Positions 9,268 to 19,406 are shown, counted from the stretch's first letter. The stretch is DNA of 64,000 nt from Psychrosphaera sp. B3R10 (GCF_018861025.1 NZ_JAHKQH010000005.1:1-64000); one strand, 5' to 3'. Numbers and translations: made by a program. The notes: generated from the letters alone by a model not told the origin.

Positions 9268-10113
9268 TTACATCACCCAAGGTTCATCAGTGTCTAGGCT
9301 GATTTTTAAGCTGCTGATAACATTTTTTAATGTGCTCGTTGTTTGACCAGCCCGATAAATCACATAAATCGGATATGAAAACTCCGGTGAGTTAGGAACC
9401 ATTTCTAATTGACCGGAACGTAAATAGGTTTCAACAACCCGAGTTCTAAAGTAACCATTGCCACCGCGGCTTAACATAAATTTTAATGCAAGTGGCCCTA
9501 AATTAAAGCTCAGTGCAGCTTGGCGAGGAACGGGCAGGGCGGCGTCAAACTTGTTTTTAAAATCGGCGCCCCAGTCGATAAATAGATTGGGTAATGCCGA
9601 CTCAGTTGAACGTACATGCACTAACTTTTCTTCGGCGACTTGTTCTACCGTCAGGCCCGAATAATAGTTTGGTTGATGCACAACTATGGCGTCTAAGTTC
9701 CCAAGTTGCAGTTGTTCAACTAATTTTTCGGTCGCCGCCACTTCAGTGTGTGCAGTTATCGACGGGTGTTGGTGTGTGAGTTGGTTTAGCCAGTTTACGA
9801 CAATAGGATTCCACAAGCTTATATCGGCACCAATGTGTACAGATTCACTCAGGTTTATCGGCAGTCGTAATTGTGCCTGGGCATTTTCCCAGGTTTGCAC
9901 TAAAGCCAATGCGTATTTAGCAAATACCTCACCTTCCCGGGTAAGCTTGGCACCGGAACGATTGCGAACAAATAAGGTGCAACAAAGTTGCGCTTCCAAA
10001 CTCCTAACCCTTGATGTAACAGCGGTTTGAGTGATATTGAGTTTCTGAGCGGCCTCGATAAAAGTGCCTGTGCCCATGATCGCTAAAAATGTCTTGGCGA
10101 GTGAAATATCCAT
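9268..10113 (-). CDS. LysR-family transcriptional regulator
   Basis: A 281-residue LysR-type regulator with an N-terminal winged helix-turn-helix (DISLAKTFLAIMGTGTFIEAAQ through LNITQTAVTSRVRSLEAQL) and a C-terminal ligand-binding domain. I start at the ATG at 10113; the alternative TTG three codons earlier adds nothing typical. It is transcribed away from the HPP-family gene across a 236-base spacer, an arrangement in which LysR proteins often control the neighbour. The effector is unknown. Confidence 0.85.
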   Translation of the reverse strand: MDISLAKTFLAIMGTGTFIEAAQKLNITQTAVTSRVRSLEAQLCCTLFVRNRSGAKLTREGEVFAKYALALVQTWENAQAQLRLPINLSESVHIGADISLWNPIVVNWLNQLTHQHPSITAHTEVAATEKLVEQLQLGNLDAIVVHQPNYYSGLTVEQVAEEKLVHVRSTESALPNLFIDWGADFKNKFDAALPVPRQAALSFNLGPLALKFMLSRGGNGYFRTRVVETYLRSGQLEMVPNSPEFSYPIYVIYRAGQTTSTLKNVISSLKISLDTDEPWVM

Positions 10114-10349
10114 TAGTATCAATATTTTTCATATTAAAGATGTTTAATATTCGTTATACAAACACATTTGCATCTTTTAGTCTCCTCCAATTGCAAATTT
10201 GGAGCATGTTTTGAGAACGTTTGTTATATCGAAGCAGGATTGGAACGAAGGTCGTTTTAATTGTGGTGGGATAAAAACAACGATGTTTGTTATCCCTTTG
10301 ATGAAGTCATATTTGGCATTAAACCGTTTTGTATTTTGGTTACGGCATA

Positions 10350-11318
10350 ATGGCTGAGTCTCAAAAATCAAATCGTAGAGTTAACTCGCCTCAAGTTTAC
10401 GCAACTTTTTTAAAGCTCATAGGCTTTGAAAGCAGTAAAACCACATTTGCTGAAAAACTCATTTCTGGGGTCGGGGCAACTTTTGGGATCTATTTCTGCT
10501 TTGTCTTATCTCAAATCTATTTGCCCAGCGATTACTCATCTATTTTACTAACGGCAATGGGCGCAACTTCAGTGCTTATTTTTGCGTTACCCCACGGCGC
10601 ATTATCGCAACCATGGAGCGTATTTTGCGGTCATCTTATTTCCACAGGGTGTGGCTTTTTAGCTTTTAGTATTGTGCCTGATGTACAACTGGCAAGTGCA
10701 CTTGCGGTCGGGCTAGCGGTGTTTTCAATGTATATATCAAAGTGCCTTCACCCGCCCGGTGGCGCAACAGCCTTGTATATTGTGTTGACTGCTCACAGTG
10801 CCCAGGGTTTTGTTCTGTGGGATTTTGTTAACGTTGTGTTGATTAACATCGGCGTATTAGTGTTATTTGCAGTCGTGTTTAACAACTTGTTTCATTGGCG
10901 TCGCTACCCAGCTTATTTAACGTTTCATCACGCGGAAGTGCCAGATAATAAACAACATCTTAGTCACGAAGATTTTAATGCAGCGCTACTGCAACTCGAC
11001 TCGTTTGTGGATGTTAGCACCGATGAGTTAATCACCATTTGTGAGCTGGCTTTGGAGCATGCGAAACATGCCCAGGGTGGAGATGACATTTTAATTACCC
11101 CAGCTTGTTTTTATAGCAACGCCGGTCTGGGCATGGCGTGGGATGTTCGAGAAGTCATTCGGGTGACCAAAACAGATGTGGTCTATCGATCAGCGACCAA
11201 CAAAGCTGAACCAATAAACCGTTGTCATCTAACAGAGTTTAAACGCTGGGCAAAATACGAGGTTGAATTTGAACATAACGCATGGCTCAAGAAACAACGA
11301 TTAAAAGCCGTTTCTTGA
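10350..11318 (+). CDS. HPP-family membrane protein
   Basis: A 322-residue protein with about five membrane helices in residues 35-180. It carries the family signature CLHPPGGATALY, followed by a soluble C-terminal part of about 130 residues. HPP proteins from plants and cyanobacteria have been linked to nitrite transport; for gammaproteobacterial members no substrate can be named from sequence. I chose the ATG at 10350; a TTG seven codons upstream is also open. It is divergent from the LysR gene, which may regulate it. Confidence 0.8.
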   Translation: MAESQKSNRRVNSPQVYATFLKLIGFESSKTTFAEKLISGVGATFGIYFCFVLSQIYLPSDYSSILLTAMGATSVLIFALPHGALSQPWSVFCGHLISTGCGFLAFSIVPDVQLASALAVGLAVFSMYISKCLHPPGGATALYIVLTAHSAQGFVLWDFVNVVLINIGVLVLFAVVFNNLFHWRRYPAYLTFHHAEVPDNKQHLSHEDFNAALLQLDSFVDVSTDELITICELALEHAKHAQGGDDILITPACFYSNAGLGMAWDVREVIRVTKTDVVYRSATNKAEPINRCHLTEFKRWAKYEVEFEHNAWLKKQRLKAVS

Positions 11319-11345
11319 GGCAACTTCATTAGCTTCTTGTTGCCT
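11318..11345. terminator. Hairpin between convergent HPP and chemoreceptor genes
   Basis: AGGCAAC and GTTGCCT form a seven-base stem that begins at the stop of the HPP gene and ends at the stop of the chemoreceptor gene. On the plus strand it is followed by TATTTATT, so it best serves the HPP gene. Confidence 0.5.
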
Positions 11346-13285
11346 TATTTATTCAAAAACGTGGCGGTTATCTTATTGGCTTGTTCCGTCACCGACCCCT
11401 GCACCTGAACGACTTGTTGCTTGGCTGTGGTAACGGTTTCTGTTACTTGAGACATTAACCGCTCGAACTCATTAAAGTCATTTTGTTGTTGTTGCGCACA
11501 ACTTAAGGTTTGCTCGGCAACATCCGAAGATGTTTGCGCTTTGTGGCGCACTTCGTCAGTAGTTTCAATTAATGACTGAGCAATATGTGTTTGTTGCTCT
11601 GCGGCCGTCGATATTTGCTGGAAATTATGTTGTAGGTGGTCACTATGGGCTGTTAACTCATTCAGGATATCACTTGTGTTGTCGAGTGATTCTTGGGTTT
11701 TCATTGCGAGCTTTCTTACTTCGTCGGCAACAACCGAGAATCCGCGACCATGTTCGCCGGCTCTGGCTGATTCAATTGCAGCGTTAAGCGCCAGCAAGTT
11801 AGTTTGGCCAGCGATGTTTTTGATCACATCCATAACCTCTTGCACGCTAACAATACTATTGATGAGTTGCTCTAACTTAGCGTAGCTGGTTTTGACTTGT
11901 TGGGCCGTAGATTGGCTTGCAGCTAACATTTGGTCAGCCCCCTCGCGGCCTATAACCATTGCCTTTGAAGTGTCTTGGGCGTTTTGTTCAACATCTTTGG
12001 CGAGTTCGTTTAATCGATTGTTGATATGCGACAAATTAGCTAAAACGGCTTGCGTTTCAGAAACCTTATTTCCGGTTTCGTCTGTTGCCTGTGCAATTTC
12101 TTCGGTTTGCTCGATTAGTGAGTTTAGCGCATCTGAAACAACAACCATTTGTTCAGACTTTTGTTCTGCTTCTTGCTTTTGCATCGTTAGCAATTGGTCA
12201 AATGAACGGGCAATTTCACCAAATTCAGAATTTGCATCGCTATTAATCGCCACCATTTCACCCGTATTTACCAACTTATCAAACGCATCTCGTAGCGCTC
12301 TTAGCGGTTTCAATACTAAGGTATGTTGGACGAGGTAATTACCACCAACAATCAAGGTCGTAGCCAACATCATGATAGTGGTTAGAACCGTGACAAACTG
12401 ATAAGTGTTTTTCTTTTGCTGAGTTATGTGGATAGCAACTTGTTCAGTTATTTGCTCAAGCTTATTTATGTCGGTTTTAATTTCGGCTAGCGACAACAAG
12501 CGGTTATCTATGGTCTTCGTCGTATTTTGGAGCTCTTTTGGGTAGCGATTTACAACGCTTCTGAGCGTGCTTATAAACTCTTCCGCGATGTCAGTTTTGT
12601 CATCGTCATCATCAAAAAAGTCTAAGCCGTCGTCTTCTGATTCGGCAAATACGCCTAAAAGGCCGATGTTTGACAGTTCGTTATTCAATTGCGTTAAATT
12701 GGCGAGCGATCTGTCGATATTTAATTTAAAAGCGTCATCACCGGATGCCACAAAAAACAAGCGATAATGGGATAACTGCTGCGACTCATATAAAAACGAA
12801 GAAGCTAGGTGCAGTAGTTTTTTTGCGACTTTAGGGTCATTGTCAAAATTTAGACTGGCGTAATCGGCCAAGCTATCTGCAGCACCAAATAATTCCCGTT
12901 CTGCATTATCGAGCAGTGCATTTTCATTGCCGCCTAACTTACCGAGTGCGCGGTATTTTCCAGCCATTTTCTGTTGAATATTGGAAAGTTCAGAGGTTAA
13001 TAGCTTAGTCGTCTCAAGATCGAAATTTTCGGTTTTTATTTGAGTTTTTATTTGTTCTACAAACGAGTCCGCATCGCTCAGTAAGAGCGCGTCACCTGAA
13101 TTTAAGTACATTTGTATCGTGCGATAAAGCCGAATGTTAATGTCTTGATAAACTTGACGGTAGCTCGAGTCGTTAACATCCGCTTGCACCAATCTTTGTT
13201 TAGCCCAGAACAGGATTAAGGTTAATGCTAAAACAACAGTAAAGATGGTGAACGAACTGGTACGAACTATGGTTGAAATTCTCAT
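11345..13285 (-). CDS. Methyl-accepting chemotaxis protein
   Basis: A 646-residue chemoreceptor. An N-terminal membrane helix (about residues 10-30) is followed by a long periplasmic helical sensor region to about residue 295, a second helix (about 297-320), a HAMP domain and a signalling domain. The hairpin tip [18 protein letters not shown]-type sequence is present as [20 protein letters not shown]. It passes ligand state to CheA/CheW, which are not encoded here. The periplasmic part contains an acidic insert [16 protein letters not shown] at about residues 216-231. The ligand is unknown. Confidence 0.92.
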   Translation of the reverse strand: MRISTIVRTSSFTIFTVVLALTLILFWAKQRLVQADVNDSSYRQVYQDINIRLYRTIQMYLNSGDALLLSDADSFVEQIKTQIKTENFDLETTKLLTSELSNIQQKMAGKYRALGKLGGNENALLDNAERELFGAADSLADYASLNFDNDPKVAKKLLHLASSFLYESQQLSHYRLFFVASGDDAFKLNIDRSLANLTQLNNELSNIGLLGVFAESEDDGLDFFDDDDDKTDIAEEFISTLRSVVNRYPKELQNTTKTIDNRLLSLAEIKTDINKLEQITEQVAIHITQQKKNTYQFVTVLTTIMMLATTLIVGGNYLVQHTLVLKPLRALRDAFDKLVNTGEMVAINSDANSEFGEIARSFDQLLTMQKQEAEQKSEQMVVVSDALNSLIEQTEEIAQATDETGNKVSETQAVLANLSHINNRLNELAKDVEQNAQDTSKAMVIGREGADQMLAASQSTAQQVKTSYAKLEQLINSIVSVQEVMDVIKNIAGQTNLLALNAAIESARAGEHGRGFSVVADEVRKLAMKTQESLDNTSDILNELTAHSDHLQHNFQQISTAAEQQTHIAQSLIETTDEVRHKAQTSSDVAEQTLSCAQQQQNDFNEFERLMSQVTETVTTAKQQVVQVQGSVTEQANKITATFLNK

Positions 13286-13403
13286 TTAAAAACACAAATC
13301 TAAGAAAATATGGCGACATACTATTTTAGAAATGTGTCAGTTAAATGACATTGTAGGATAAATCCGCAAACTAGCATTAATGCTGAGTTTTAGAGAGCGT
13401 AAG

Positions 13404-13430
13404 GCTTTGGTCGCAACTTACGACCAAAGC
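13404..13430 (-). terminator. Hairpin downstream of dapE
   Basis: A perfect ten-base inverted repeat (GCTTTGGTCG and CGACCAAAGC, seven-base loop) just after dapE. On the minus strand it is followed by CTTACG rather than a T-run, so termination would be weak or the stem may protect the 3' end. Confidence 0.5.
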
Positions 13431-13440
13431 AATTACGTAA

Positions 13441-14679
13441 TTAAGCCAATATTTGTAACAAAACCGACTTATAAACTTTGGTGAGTTCATGCAAGTCATG
13501 TTTTTTAACGTGTTCGTCTGTTTTGTGGATGGAATGATTGGGTAATCCGAGTTCAACCACTTGGCAACCCGCTGCAGCGATAAAGCGACCATCTGACGTA
13601 CCACCAGACATTGAAAGGCGCGGAAATAGCTTAAGTTCGTTAAAAATAGCCCGTTCTACTTCTGCGATTAGATCGATATCCTGCGGCGCAATATGAGTAG
13701 GAATATTGATATTTTGGCTTGCTTCATCAACGATACTACTGCCGCTGGTAAAGTAAGGTTTGCAAGGCCGAGACCACTTAATATCAATGTTTTTAGTCAA
13801 TTGCTTTAGTTGCATTAAGCCATCTGTAATGCGCTTAATGATTTGCTCTTGGGATTGTTTGTGGCTGTACCGTACATTAAATCGTAGCGTGCATTGACCC
13901 GGAATGATGTTATCTGTCCATGTTCCTGTGTCTATGCTAGTGATTTGTAACTGACTACCAGGGAAGTCTTTGCTGCCTTCATCCCACGACAGTTCACTCA
14001 ACCAACGACCTAACATCATCGCTTTGTGCGCTGCGTTATTAGCGTCCTGAGGATAAGCAACATGGCCTTGTACGCCTTGGATCACAACCTCGCCTGAGAC
14101 AGAGCCGCGACGGCCGACTTTTATCACGTCGCCCACTTTACTTTGACTGCTCGGTTCGCCGATGATGCAGTAATGTGGTACTTCATCTCGTTGCTTTAAA
14201 TACTCCATGATTTCAGCAGTGCCGTATTCAGCTTCGCCTTCTTCATCAGAAGTGATCAAGAAGTAAAAGGTGAAATCGTCGAGATTAATATGAGGCAAGG
14301 CATGTTCAAATGCAGTTAACATGGCTGCGATTCCGCCTTTCATATCTGCAACACCGCGTCCGATCAGCAGACCGTCTACGTCCGTTAATGTGAACGGATC
14401 CGCCGACCACTGTTCAGGATATGGGGCCGGAACCACGTCAGTGTGTCCTGCAAAGGCTATGCGTGTTTTGCCTTTACCAATCTTGGCAACAAGGTTAGAA
14501 ACCCCCTCGACTTCAAAAGCATGGCATTGCATGCCGAGCCTTTGGAACACACGTGACAAGTATTGCTGACAGCCAGCATCATTTGGTGTGATGGATGGGC
14601 GGTGAATAAGTTGGACTAAATGTTCCATTGTCTGGTCCAGATCAAACTTAGGTTGATCCATAACGGTTTGAGTTTGCAT
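13441..14679 (-). CDS. dapE: Succinyl-diaminopimelate desuccinylase-like M20 peptidase
   Basis: An M20 zinc hydrolase resembling DapE, which removes succinate from N-succinyl-LL-diaminopimelate in lysine and peptidoglycan precursor synthesis. Metal and active-site motifs are in order: FAGHTDVVP, GRGVADMKGG, TSDEEGEAEYGT, and the C-terminal SGGTSDGRF and ELGLPNHSIHKTDE. These match DapE better than ArgE. The 413-residue length from the ATG at 14679 is longer than the 375 residues of E. coli DapE; another ATG at 14661 is possible. It stands alone on its strand, with a hairpin at its end. Confidence 0.85.
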   Translation of the reverse strand: MQTQTVMDQPKFDLDQTMEHLVQLIHRPSITPNDAGCQQYLSRVFQRLGMQCHAFEVEGVSNLVAKIGKGKTRIAFAGHTDVVPAPYPEQWSADPFTLTDVDGLLIGRGVADMKGGIAAMLTAFEHALPHINLDDFTFYFLITSDEEGEAEYGTAEIMEYLKQRDEVPHYCIIGEPSSQSKVGDVIKVGRRGSVSGEVVIQGVQGHVAYPQDANNAAHKAMMLGRWLSELSWDEGSKDFPGSQLQITSIDTGTWTDNIIPGQCTLRFNVRYSHKQSQEQIIKRITDGLMQLKQLTKNIDIKWSRPCKPYFTSGSSIVDEASQNINIPTHIAPQDIDLIAEVERAIFNELKLFPRLSMSGGTSDGRFIAAAGCQVVELGLPNHSIHKTDEHVKKHDLHELTKVYKSVLLQILA

Positions 14680-14916
14680 AATTCTTTTACATATCTGTAA
14701 CAATTGGTGCTATTTAACCCTGTCAACATGACAATATTGTTATCTTTAAATGAATGAATTATGACATCTCAGTGACAGGCGTTAATGTCCCGTATTTCAG
14801 CCGAATATGAATAAACATCTACTGCAAGATAACGCGTCAATGATGGATGATTTTGTTAAAAACCAGGCATAAATTAATGCTGTCATTAAGGCATATGTAG
14901 CGGTGAGCGTGGTGTG

Positions 14917-14961
14917 TTTATCCACAATATACTGATATAAAATAATGAAATTGTGGATAAA
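14917..14961. repeat. Inverted pair of consensus DnaA boxes
   Basis: TTTATCCACAAT at 14917-14928 and its exact reverse complement ATTGTGGATAAA at 14950-14961 flank 21 AT-rich bases. Each arm contains the full DnaA consensus TTATCCACA. It could be a DnaA-binding element or simply a hairpin. There are only two boxes and no other origin features. Confidence 0.6.
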
Positions 14962-14977
14962 ACAAGGTTGTTGCGTT

Positions 14978-15005
14978 CCCCTGTCGCGTTAATAAACGAC
15001 AGGGG
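14978..15005 (-). terminator. Hairpin after the TonB-dependent receptor
   Basis: CCCCTGTCG and CGACAGGGG form a strong nine-base GC-rich stem with a ten-base loop, eight bases past the receptor stop codon. No T-run follows on the minus strand, so it is a terminator candidate of uncertain strength. Confidence 0.55.
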
Positions 15006-15013
15006 AGCTTAGA

Positions 15014-17695
15014 TTAAAACTCCATTTTGTAAGCAACGCTGAAGCCAATACCTTTGGTGGTCGAACGTAGAAGCTCGTCATCAAAAGAAATTTCTTTTTG
15101 CTCATCTAAAATGTTGGTGAGTTTTAGTTTAATGGACGTATCGTACGTTGGATAATATGTGTAATTCATGTCCAAAGAATGGAATGGTTTTTCAACGGCG
15201 TCATCATAGCCGTCGATACCCGCAACTATCACACGTTCACCAAATACATTGTAAACAACCGTCGCAGAATGCTCGCCATTTGCTGAGTCATAACCTAATT
15301 GTAAGTTAACCACATATTCAGAATGTCCTGTTAGACGACGTTCTAAGTTGGTTATCGAGGTCGAAACACCAGTTTGGTCAACGATGTTTTGACGGTCCAA
15401 GTTAATTTCAGAATCACTTAATGTCAGGTTACCTGAGATAAACGAATTTTCAGCAAAAGTTCCGAAAACGTCTTTTAAAACGTAAAGGTCCTGCAGGAAT
15501 TCAAACTCAATACCTGTCACTGACGCGTTTTCGCCATTGGCGATACGAATAAGCGGTGGACCGTCCTGAGAAGGGCTTTGCACGGCTTCAATAGGCTTGT
15601 CTAAATCTTTAGTAAAGATACCGACAGAAATGTTGTTACCCGCAGCCATGTACCATTCCCAACGGATATCAATGTTGGTCATATCTGTGGTTTCGAGTCC
15701 CGGTGTACCTGATACTGGAAATTCAGTAAGCGGGTCGATGTAAGTCGCCGCGGTGATTTCTCTTAAGTCAGGGCGAACAACGGTTTGACCATAGCTGAAA
15801 CGAAGCTGCATTTCGTCATTCATCATGTACGTTAAGGCAAGTGAAGGATAAATACCATCTTCTTCAAACGTTAAGTCATCTACAGACGTTTGGTTATTTG
15901 TTAGCTGAACTTCGCCACTAAATGGGTCGTAAGGCAGTGCAGTTTGACTGAAGTCTTCAAAACGAAAACCACCAGAGATGCGATATACGTTATTGATAAA
16001 GAAGTCAGCTTCGGCATAAAACGCGTTAATGGTTTGCTCGGCTGTGTATAAGTCACCGGCAATTGTGGTGTCATTTAGAACTGAGCGCACTAAGCTCGCG
16101 TCGGCAATGGCATCGTTGCCAAGTATTTCGTTGATATTGTTACCCGTTAAATCAAACCCTGATGGCAAAGCGCGGGTATCGATATCAAAGCGTCGGTTGT
16201 CAGCAGAACGTGTTTTTTCAACAGCACTTGCACCGACTTTAAATTCCATTTCCAAATTAGAAAGATAAACTGGTAGAGACGCGTTAAAACCAATGTTAGT
16301 GACTTCATCGGTCAGGTCTTGGAAATTGAAACGTGCAGCGGTACGGCCTAAACGAAGTGATGACTCGTTTTCTGCGTCGTAAATTCCGTCTTCATTGGTA
16401 TCACCAACAATATAAGACAAATCAAGGCCGCTTGGTGCTTCACGTCGAGATTCAGAATCAGAAATAATCCAATCGATTCCTAATAAATTCAAATCAGTAA
16501 ATGTGTGCTGACCACGAATTTGCAAAGCCGTTAAATTACGTTGTTCGTATACAATTTCTTTGCCGTTTAAAATGGCATTATTTTCAGATGGTGAAACGTT
16601 ACTCGATCGGCCAAATTTATTCCGGGCCTTATCGCTCGTATCGTTTAAGACGATATAGGTTAAATCTAACTCGTGAGCTTTGTTGTAATTGGCGCCGAGG
16701 TTTAACATAAACGACGTTTTAACTTCGTTTGTGGTCGTTAGTATATCGTCGTAACCGCGCACAAACGTATATTCTTTTGAGCCGTCTTCGTTATCAAACG
16801 ACGCCCATTGCTCTAGTTGATATTCTTTAGCGACTTGCCAAGCATTATCGTAGGCAAAAGTAGTCATGAAGCCGTACGTTAAATCACCGGCGTCATAGAC
16901 ATCACCAAAAGCCACATCAAACCCTAGATTTGGAGCGACTGTCGTGGTTTCTGGATTTAGGTCTTTATTTAAATCTAATAAACCCTGTAAGCTTTCGTCT
17001 GCACTAATTCTGTCAAGGGAAGTAGAAGCTTCGCCTACCGGAGCCCAAAACTGGCTGATTGATTGTGGCGCATCACGACTACCGTCATCCTGTCCCAACC
17101 AATCTGTATCGCTACCAGTGTAGGTAAGTCCGTCGTCAAAGTTATTGGTGTTGCCGCCGAGTTTAACGCTGAAATTAAAAATGCGTTCATCTGGAATGCT
17201 CTTTAAACGGATGTCGACATTACCACCACCAAAAGCTGCTGGCATAGAAGGAGAAAATGATTTTTGAACCGCTAGACCTTCGATGATATCGGCAGGAAAT
17301 AAATCCAGTGGGATTACCGAACGAGTTGGATCTGGGCTTGGTACTGCTGCACCATTTAATAGGGTTGATGAATAACGTTCACCTAATCCACGAACATAAA
17401 TAAATTTACCATCGACTAATGTTAGACCCGTTACGCGGCGAAGCGCTGATGCAGCGTCACCATCGCCGGTACGAGAAATCTGCTCCGCACCCATGATGTC
17501 GGCAACAAATGCTTGCCCACGGCGTTCTTCAAGAACGGCTGCGGCACTGCCTTTTAGGCGTGTACCCGTTGCGACTACTTCTTCCATTACGTCTTCGTCT
17601 TTGTCATCTTCAGCATAAACAAAGGTCGGTGCAAGTGCGGCTGTCATGGCTAATGTTAATGCTGACAAACCAAATCGATATTTAGATAGGCTCAT
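15014..17695 (-). CDS. TonB-dependent outer-membrane receptor
   Basis: An 893-residue receptor. The signal peptide ends near VYA-EDDKD (about residue 28), a TonB-box-like EEVVATG follows, then a plug domain (about 55-170) with YVRGLGERYSSTLLNGAAVP and a long beta-barrel. The final residue is phenylalanine in AYKMEF, the usual barrel-assembly signal. It imports a substrate through the outer membrane using TonB energy. The substrate is not evident. It starts at ATG with GGAG upstream. A sequence motif upstream is shared with the duplicated lipoprotein gene at 20.8-23.5 kb, suggesting that the two are partners. Confidence 0.9.
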   Translation of the reverse strand: MSLSKYRFGLSALTLAMTAALAPTFVYAEDDKDEDVMEEVVATGTRLKGSAAAVLEERRGQAFVADIMGAEQISRTGDGDAASALRRVTGLTLVDGKFIYVRGLGERYSSTLLNGAAVPSPDPTRSVIPLDLFPADIIEGLAVQKSFSPSMPAAFGGGNVDIRLKSIPDERIFNFSVKLGGNTNNFDDGLTYTGSDTDWLGQDDGSRDAPQSISQFWAPVGEASTSLDRISADESLQGLLDLNKDLNPETTTVAPNLGFDVAFGDVYDAGDLTYGFMTTFAYDNAWQVAKEYQLEQWASFDNEDGSKEYTFVRGYDDILTTTNEVKTSFMLNLGANYNKAHELDLTYIVLNDTSDKARNKFGRSSNVSPSENNAILNGKEIVYEQRNLTALQIRGQHTFTDLNLLGIDWIISDSESRREAPSGLDLSYIVGDTNEDGIYDAENESSLRLGRTAARFNFQDLTDEVTNIGFNASLPVYLSNLEMEFKVGASAVEKTRSADNRRFDIDTRALPSGFDLTGNNINEILGNDAIADASLVRSVLNDTTIAGDLYTAEQTINAFYAEADFFINNVYRISGGFRFEDFSQTALPYDPFSGEVQLTNNQTSVDDLTFEEDGIYPSLALTYMMNDEMQLRFSYGQTVVRPDLREITAATYIDPLTEFPVSGTPGLETTDMTNIDIRWEWYMAAGNNISVGIFTKDLDKPIEAVQSPSQDGPPLIRIANGENASVTGIEFEFLQDLYVLKDVFGTFAENSFISGNLTLSDSEINLDRQNIVDQTGVSTSITNLERRLTGHSEYVVNLQLGYDSANGEHSATVVYNVFGERVIVAGIDGYDDAVEKPFHSLDMNYTYYPTYDTSIKLKLTNILDEQKEISFDDELLRSTTKGIGFSVAYKMEF

Positions 17696-18000
17696 GATTA
17701 CTCCAGAGTCATTGATTCTTTTAGTATTTTTAAACTATAAAATTTTGACGCTAGTCTACGGTCGGTTTGTGACACTTAGATGAAGCAAGAGTTACAGAAA
17801 TATGTCACAGCGAAGGGATTGTCATATTTTGGAAATGCCAAGGCGCTTAGACTTGGATGCATTGATTTATCAGGCGTTATCGAGGCTTTCTAACATGGTT
17901 CAACAAACCACAGAGGCATGAGATTAAATAGGCGTGAAATAAAAAGGATGACAAAAGAGCGATTATCATCGTCTTTTGCCATCAAGTTACGTTTGTGATT
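17696..18000. other. Receptor promoter region
   Basis: About 305 bases between two minus-strand genes. It holds the receptor promoter and the shared motif listed separately. A stem GACAAAAGAGCGAT...ATCGTCTTTTGCC near 17950-17982 lies just after the PLP-enzyme gene and may be its terminator. I see no gene. Confidence 0.5.
17791..17826 (-). promoter_or_regulatory. Upstream element shared with the lipoprotein gene
   Basis: On the minus strand TATGACAATCCC (17815-17826) is followed by CTGTGACAT and CTGTAAC (to 17791), about 100-130 bases before the receptor start. A near-identical TATGACAACCCC followed by TGACC and GTAAC lies before the lipoprotein gene. The TGACA/GTAAC units are reminiscent of Pho boxes, but the spacing does not fit the 11-base Pho period. 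Confidence 0.45.
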
Positions 18001-19191
18001 TTACCTTAAACAACTCAAGTCATATTGCTCAGGTTGGTGATACAGGGCAAAACCAAAACGCAGACGATCGCCACGGAAATCGGTTTTAATGCCATGTTCA
18101 CTAAGGTAACTTGCGAGTTGCTGGACTTTGTCCTCAGGTAACCTAAATGTCAAAAAGTGACCGTGTTGATTTACCCTGTTAATTGGCGTGTCGTTCGAGG
18201 ACTCGATGGCATCAAATAGACTATTTTGGATTAGATTACTGCGATTAATGTCAGGGTGTTGCAAGTCGTCGATGATGGCTAAAAACGCCCGTTGGCATTT
18301 GAGGACATGGTTGTGGATGGTATCAACGGTAATGCCATTCTTTTTAAATAAAGTTAATGACGCGTGTAAGCGATACATAGCCGATAAGTCCGTTGTCGCA
18401 CCGGCAAACTGTTGGCCATTTTTGGCATAACCGACTTTGCCGGGAACACGCTGGTGGAGATCGCCAAATTCCGCAAACCAACCCGTGTAACTCGGCTGGA
18501 AGTTGCCATCTGGGATCACAGCAAAACATGAGCCTTCACCGCCCTGAGCATATTTGTAACTGCCCGCGAGGTAGAATATTTTGTGTTCTAATTCACTTAA
18601 GTCAGTAGGGATAGCAAAAAAACCATGATAGCCGTCAATGGTGATGATTGGCGATTGCGGTAAGCCATCGATAAACTGCTTAAGATCTGAGATGGCCAAG
18701 CTGGAATTAAAAAAGACCTGGCTACAGAAGATCCAGTCGTACTCGTCCTTGTTCGCTTGTTCAGTAAAACGTTGTTCAAAGGTGCTAAAGGGCTCGGTTG
18801 GGATTCGAACTATGTCGACGAGATCGTCCTGTTGCCAACGTTCACTTTGTCTTTGAAATGAATAAAACTCGCTGTCCGTGGTTAGAATCTTGATCTTTTT
18901 TGTTTGGTCAAAAATGCTGTAAATACGGTAGAGAAGTTCATGCGTATTGGGCGCAAAGACAATTCGTTCAGGTGCTTGGATGTGCAGTGCGTCGGCAATA
19001 AGCGATTGGCACTGCGGCATTTTTTCGCCCAAAATTCGTTGCCATTTATCGTCTACCAGTTCTGCGGTGTCATCCCAGTATTCCAACATCGCTTCTCGTG
19101 TTACGTCGGGCCAATAATGATGACTGTGACAGGCAAAATGTTGAACATTAGGGTTTGCGGTTAAAAATCGCTGATAATACTGCTGAAACAT
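18001..19191 (-). CDS. Class V PLP-dependent enzyme, kynureninase-like
   Basis: A 396-residue fold-type I PLP enzyme of the class V aminotransferase family. The N-terminal FACHSHHYWPDVTRE and APNTHELLYRI, the cofactor aspartate in TIDGYHGF and the Schiff-base lysine in AGSYKYAQGG are visible. The pattern is closest to kynureninase or cysteine-desulfurase-like members, but no tryptophan-catabolism genes are nearby, so the reaction is left open. I start at the ATG at 19191, where MFQQYYQRFL fits the family; the TTG eight codons earlier is less likely. Confidence 0.75.
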   Translation of the reverse strand: MFQQYYQRFLTANPNVQHFACHSHHYWPDVTREAMLEYWDDTAELVDDKWQRILGEKMPQCQSLIADALHIQAPERIVFAPNTHELLYRIYSIFDQTKKIKILTTDSEFYSFQRQSERWQQDDLVDIVRIPTEPFSTFEQRFTEQANKDEYDWIFCSQVFFNSSLAISDLKQFIDGLPQSPIITIDGYHGFFAIPTDLSELEHKIFYLAGSYKYAQGGEGSCFAVIPDGNFQPSYTGWFAEFGDLHQRVPGKVGYAKNGQQFAGATTDLSAMYRLHASLTLFKKNGITVDTIHNHVLKCQRAFLAIIDDLQHPDINRSNLIQNSLFDAIESSNDTPINRVNQHGHFLTFRLPEDKVQQLASYLSEHGIKTDFRGDRLRFGFALYHQPEQYDLSCLR

Positions 19192-19382
19192 AAGGCAATC
19201 CAAAAAAGGAGACAAGCTACAATTTATTGAACGAAATCAAATGTTGCAAGTCTGACAGGTGAGTTAAGTAAAAAAGCCAAAACGAAGTTGTAACAAAATC
19301 AAAACAGAACCTCGACTTGATCGCGGTAACTGAGTGCTTTGGGATCTAAAACTACATTCTTTGTTACAATTGTGGGTTTTTA

Positions 19383-19406
19383 CTTAGCTTGTAACTTAGC
19401 TTGTAA
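19383..19406. repeat. Twelve-base tandem duplication
   Basis: CTTAGCTTGTAA occurs twice in direct succession, about 80-100 bases before the secreted-protein gene. It may be a recent slip duplication in a promoter region. Confidence 0.6.

Larger units (their letters stand above)
14680..15013. other. Intergenic region with a DnaA-box palindrome and a receptor-gene hairpin
   Basis: About 330 bases without a convincing gene between dapE and the TonB-dependent receptor. It must hold the dapE promoter. It also contains two consensus DnaA boxes in inverted orientation and the hairpin after the receptor gene, both listed separately. I see no tRNA or small RNA gene. Confidence 0.6.

Noticed and set aside
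13377-13604. Small minus-strand frame at the end of dapE
   Set aside because: It overlaps dapE in another frame and includes the dapE hairpin; no sign of a protein family.
14917-14961. Replication origin
   Set aside because: Only two DnaA boxes are present, with no AT-rich unwinding repeats and no dnaA, gidA or parAB genes nearby.
17786-17826. Pho box before the TonB-dependent receptor
   Set aside because: CTGTGACAT and CTGTAAC are 13 bases apart, not the 11-base period of Pho boxes. It was kept only as an unnamed shared element.
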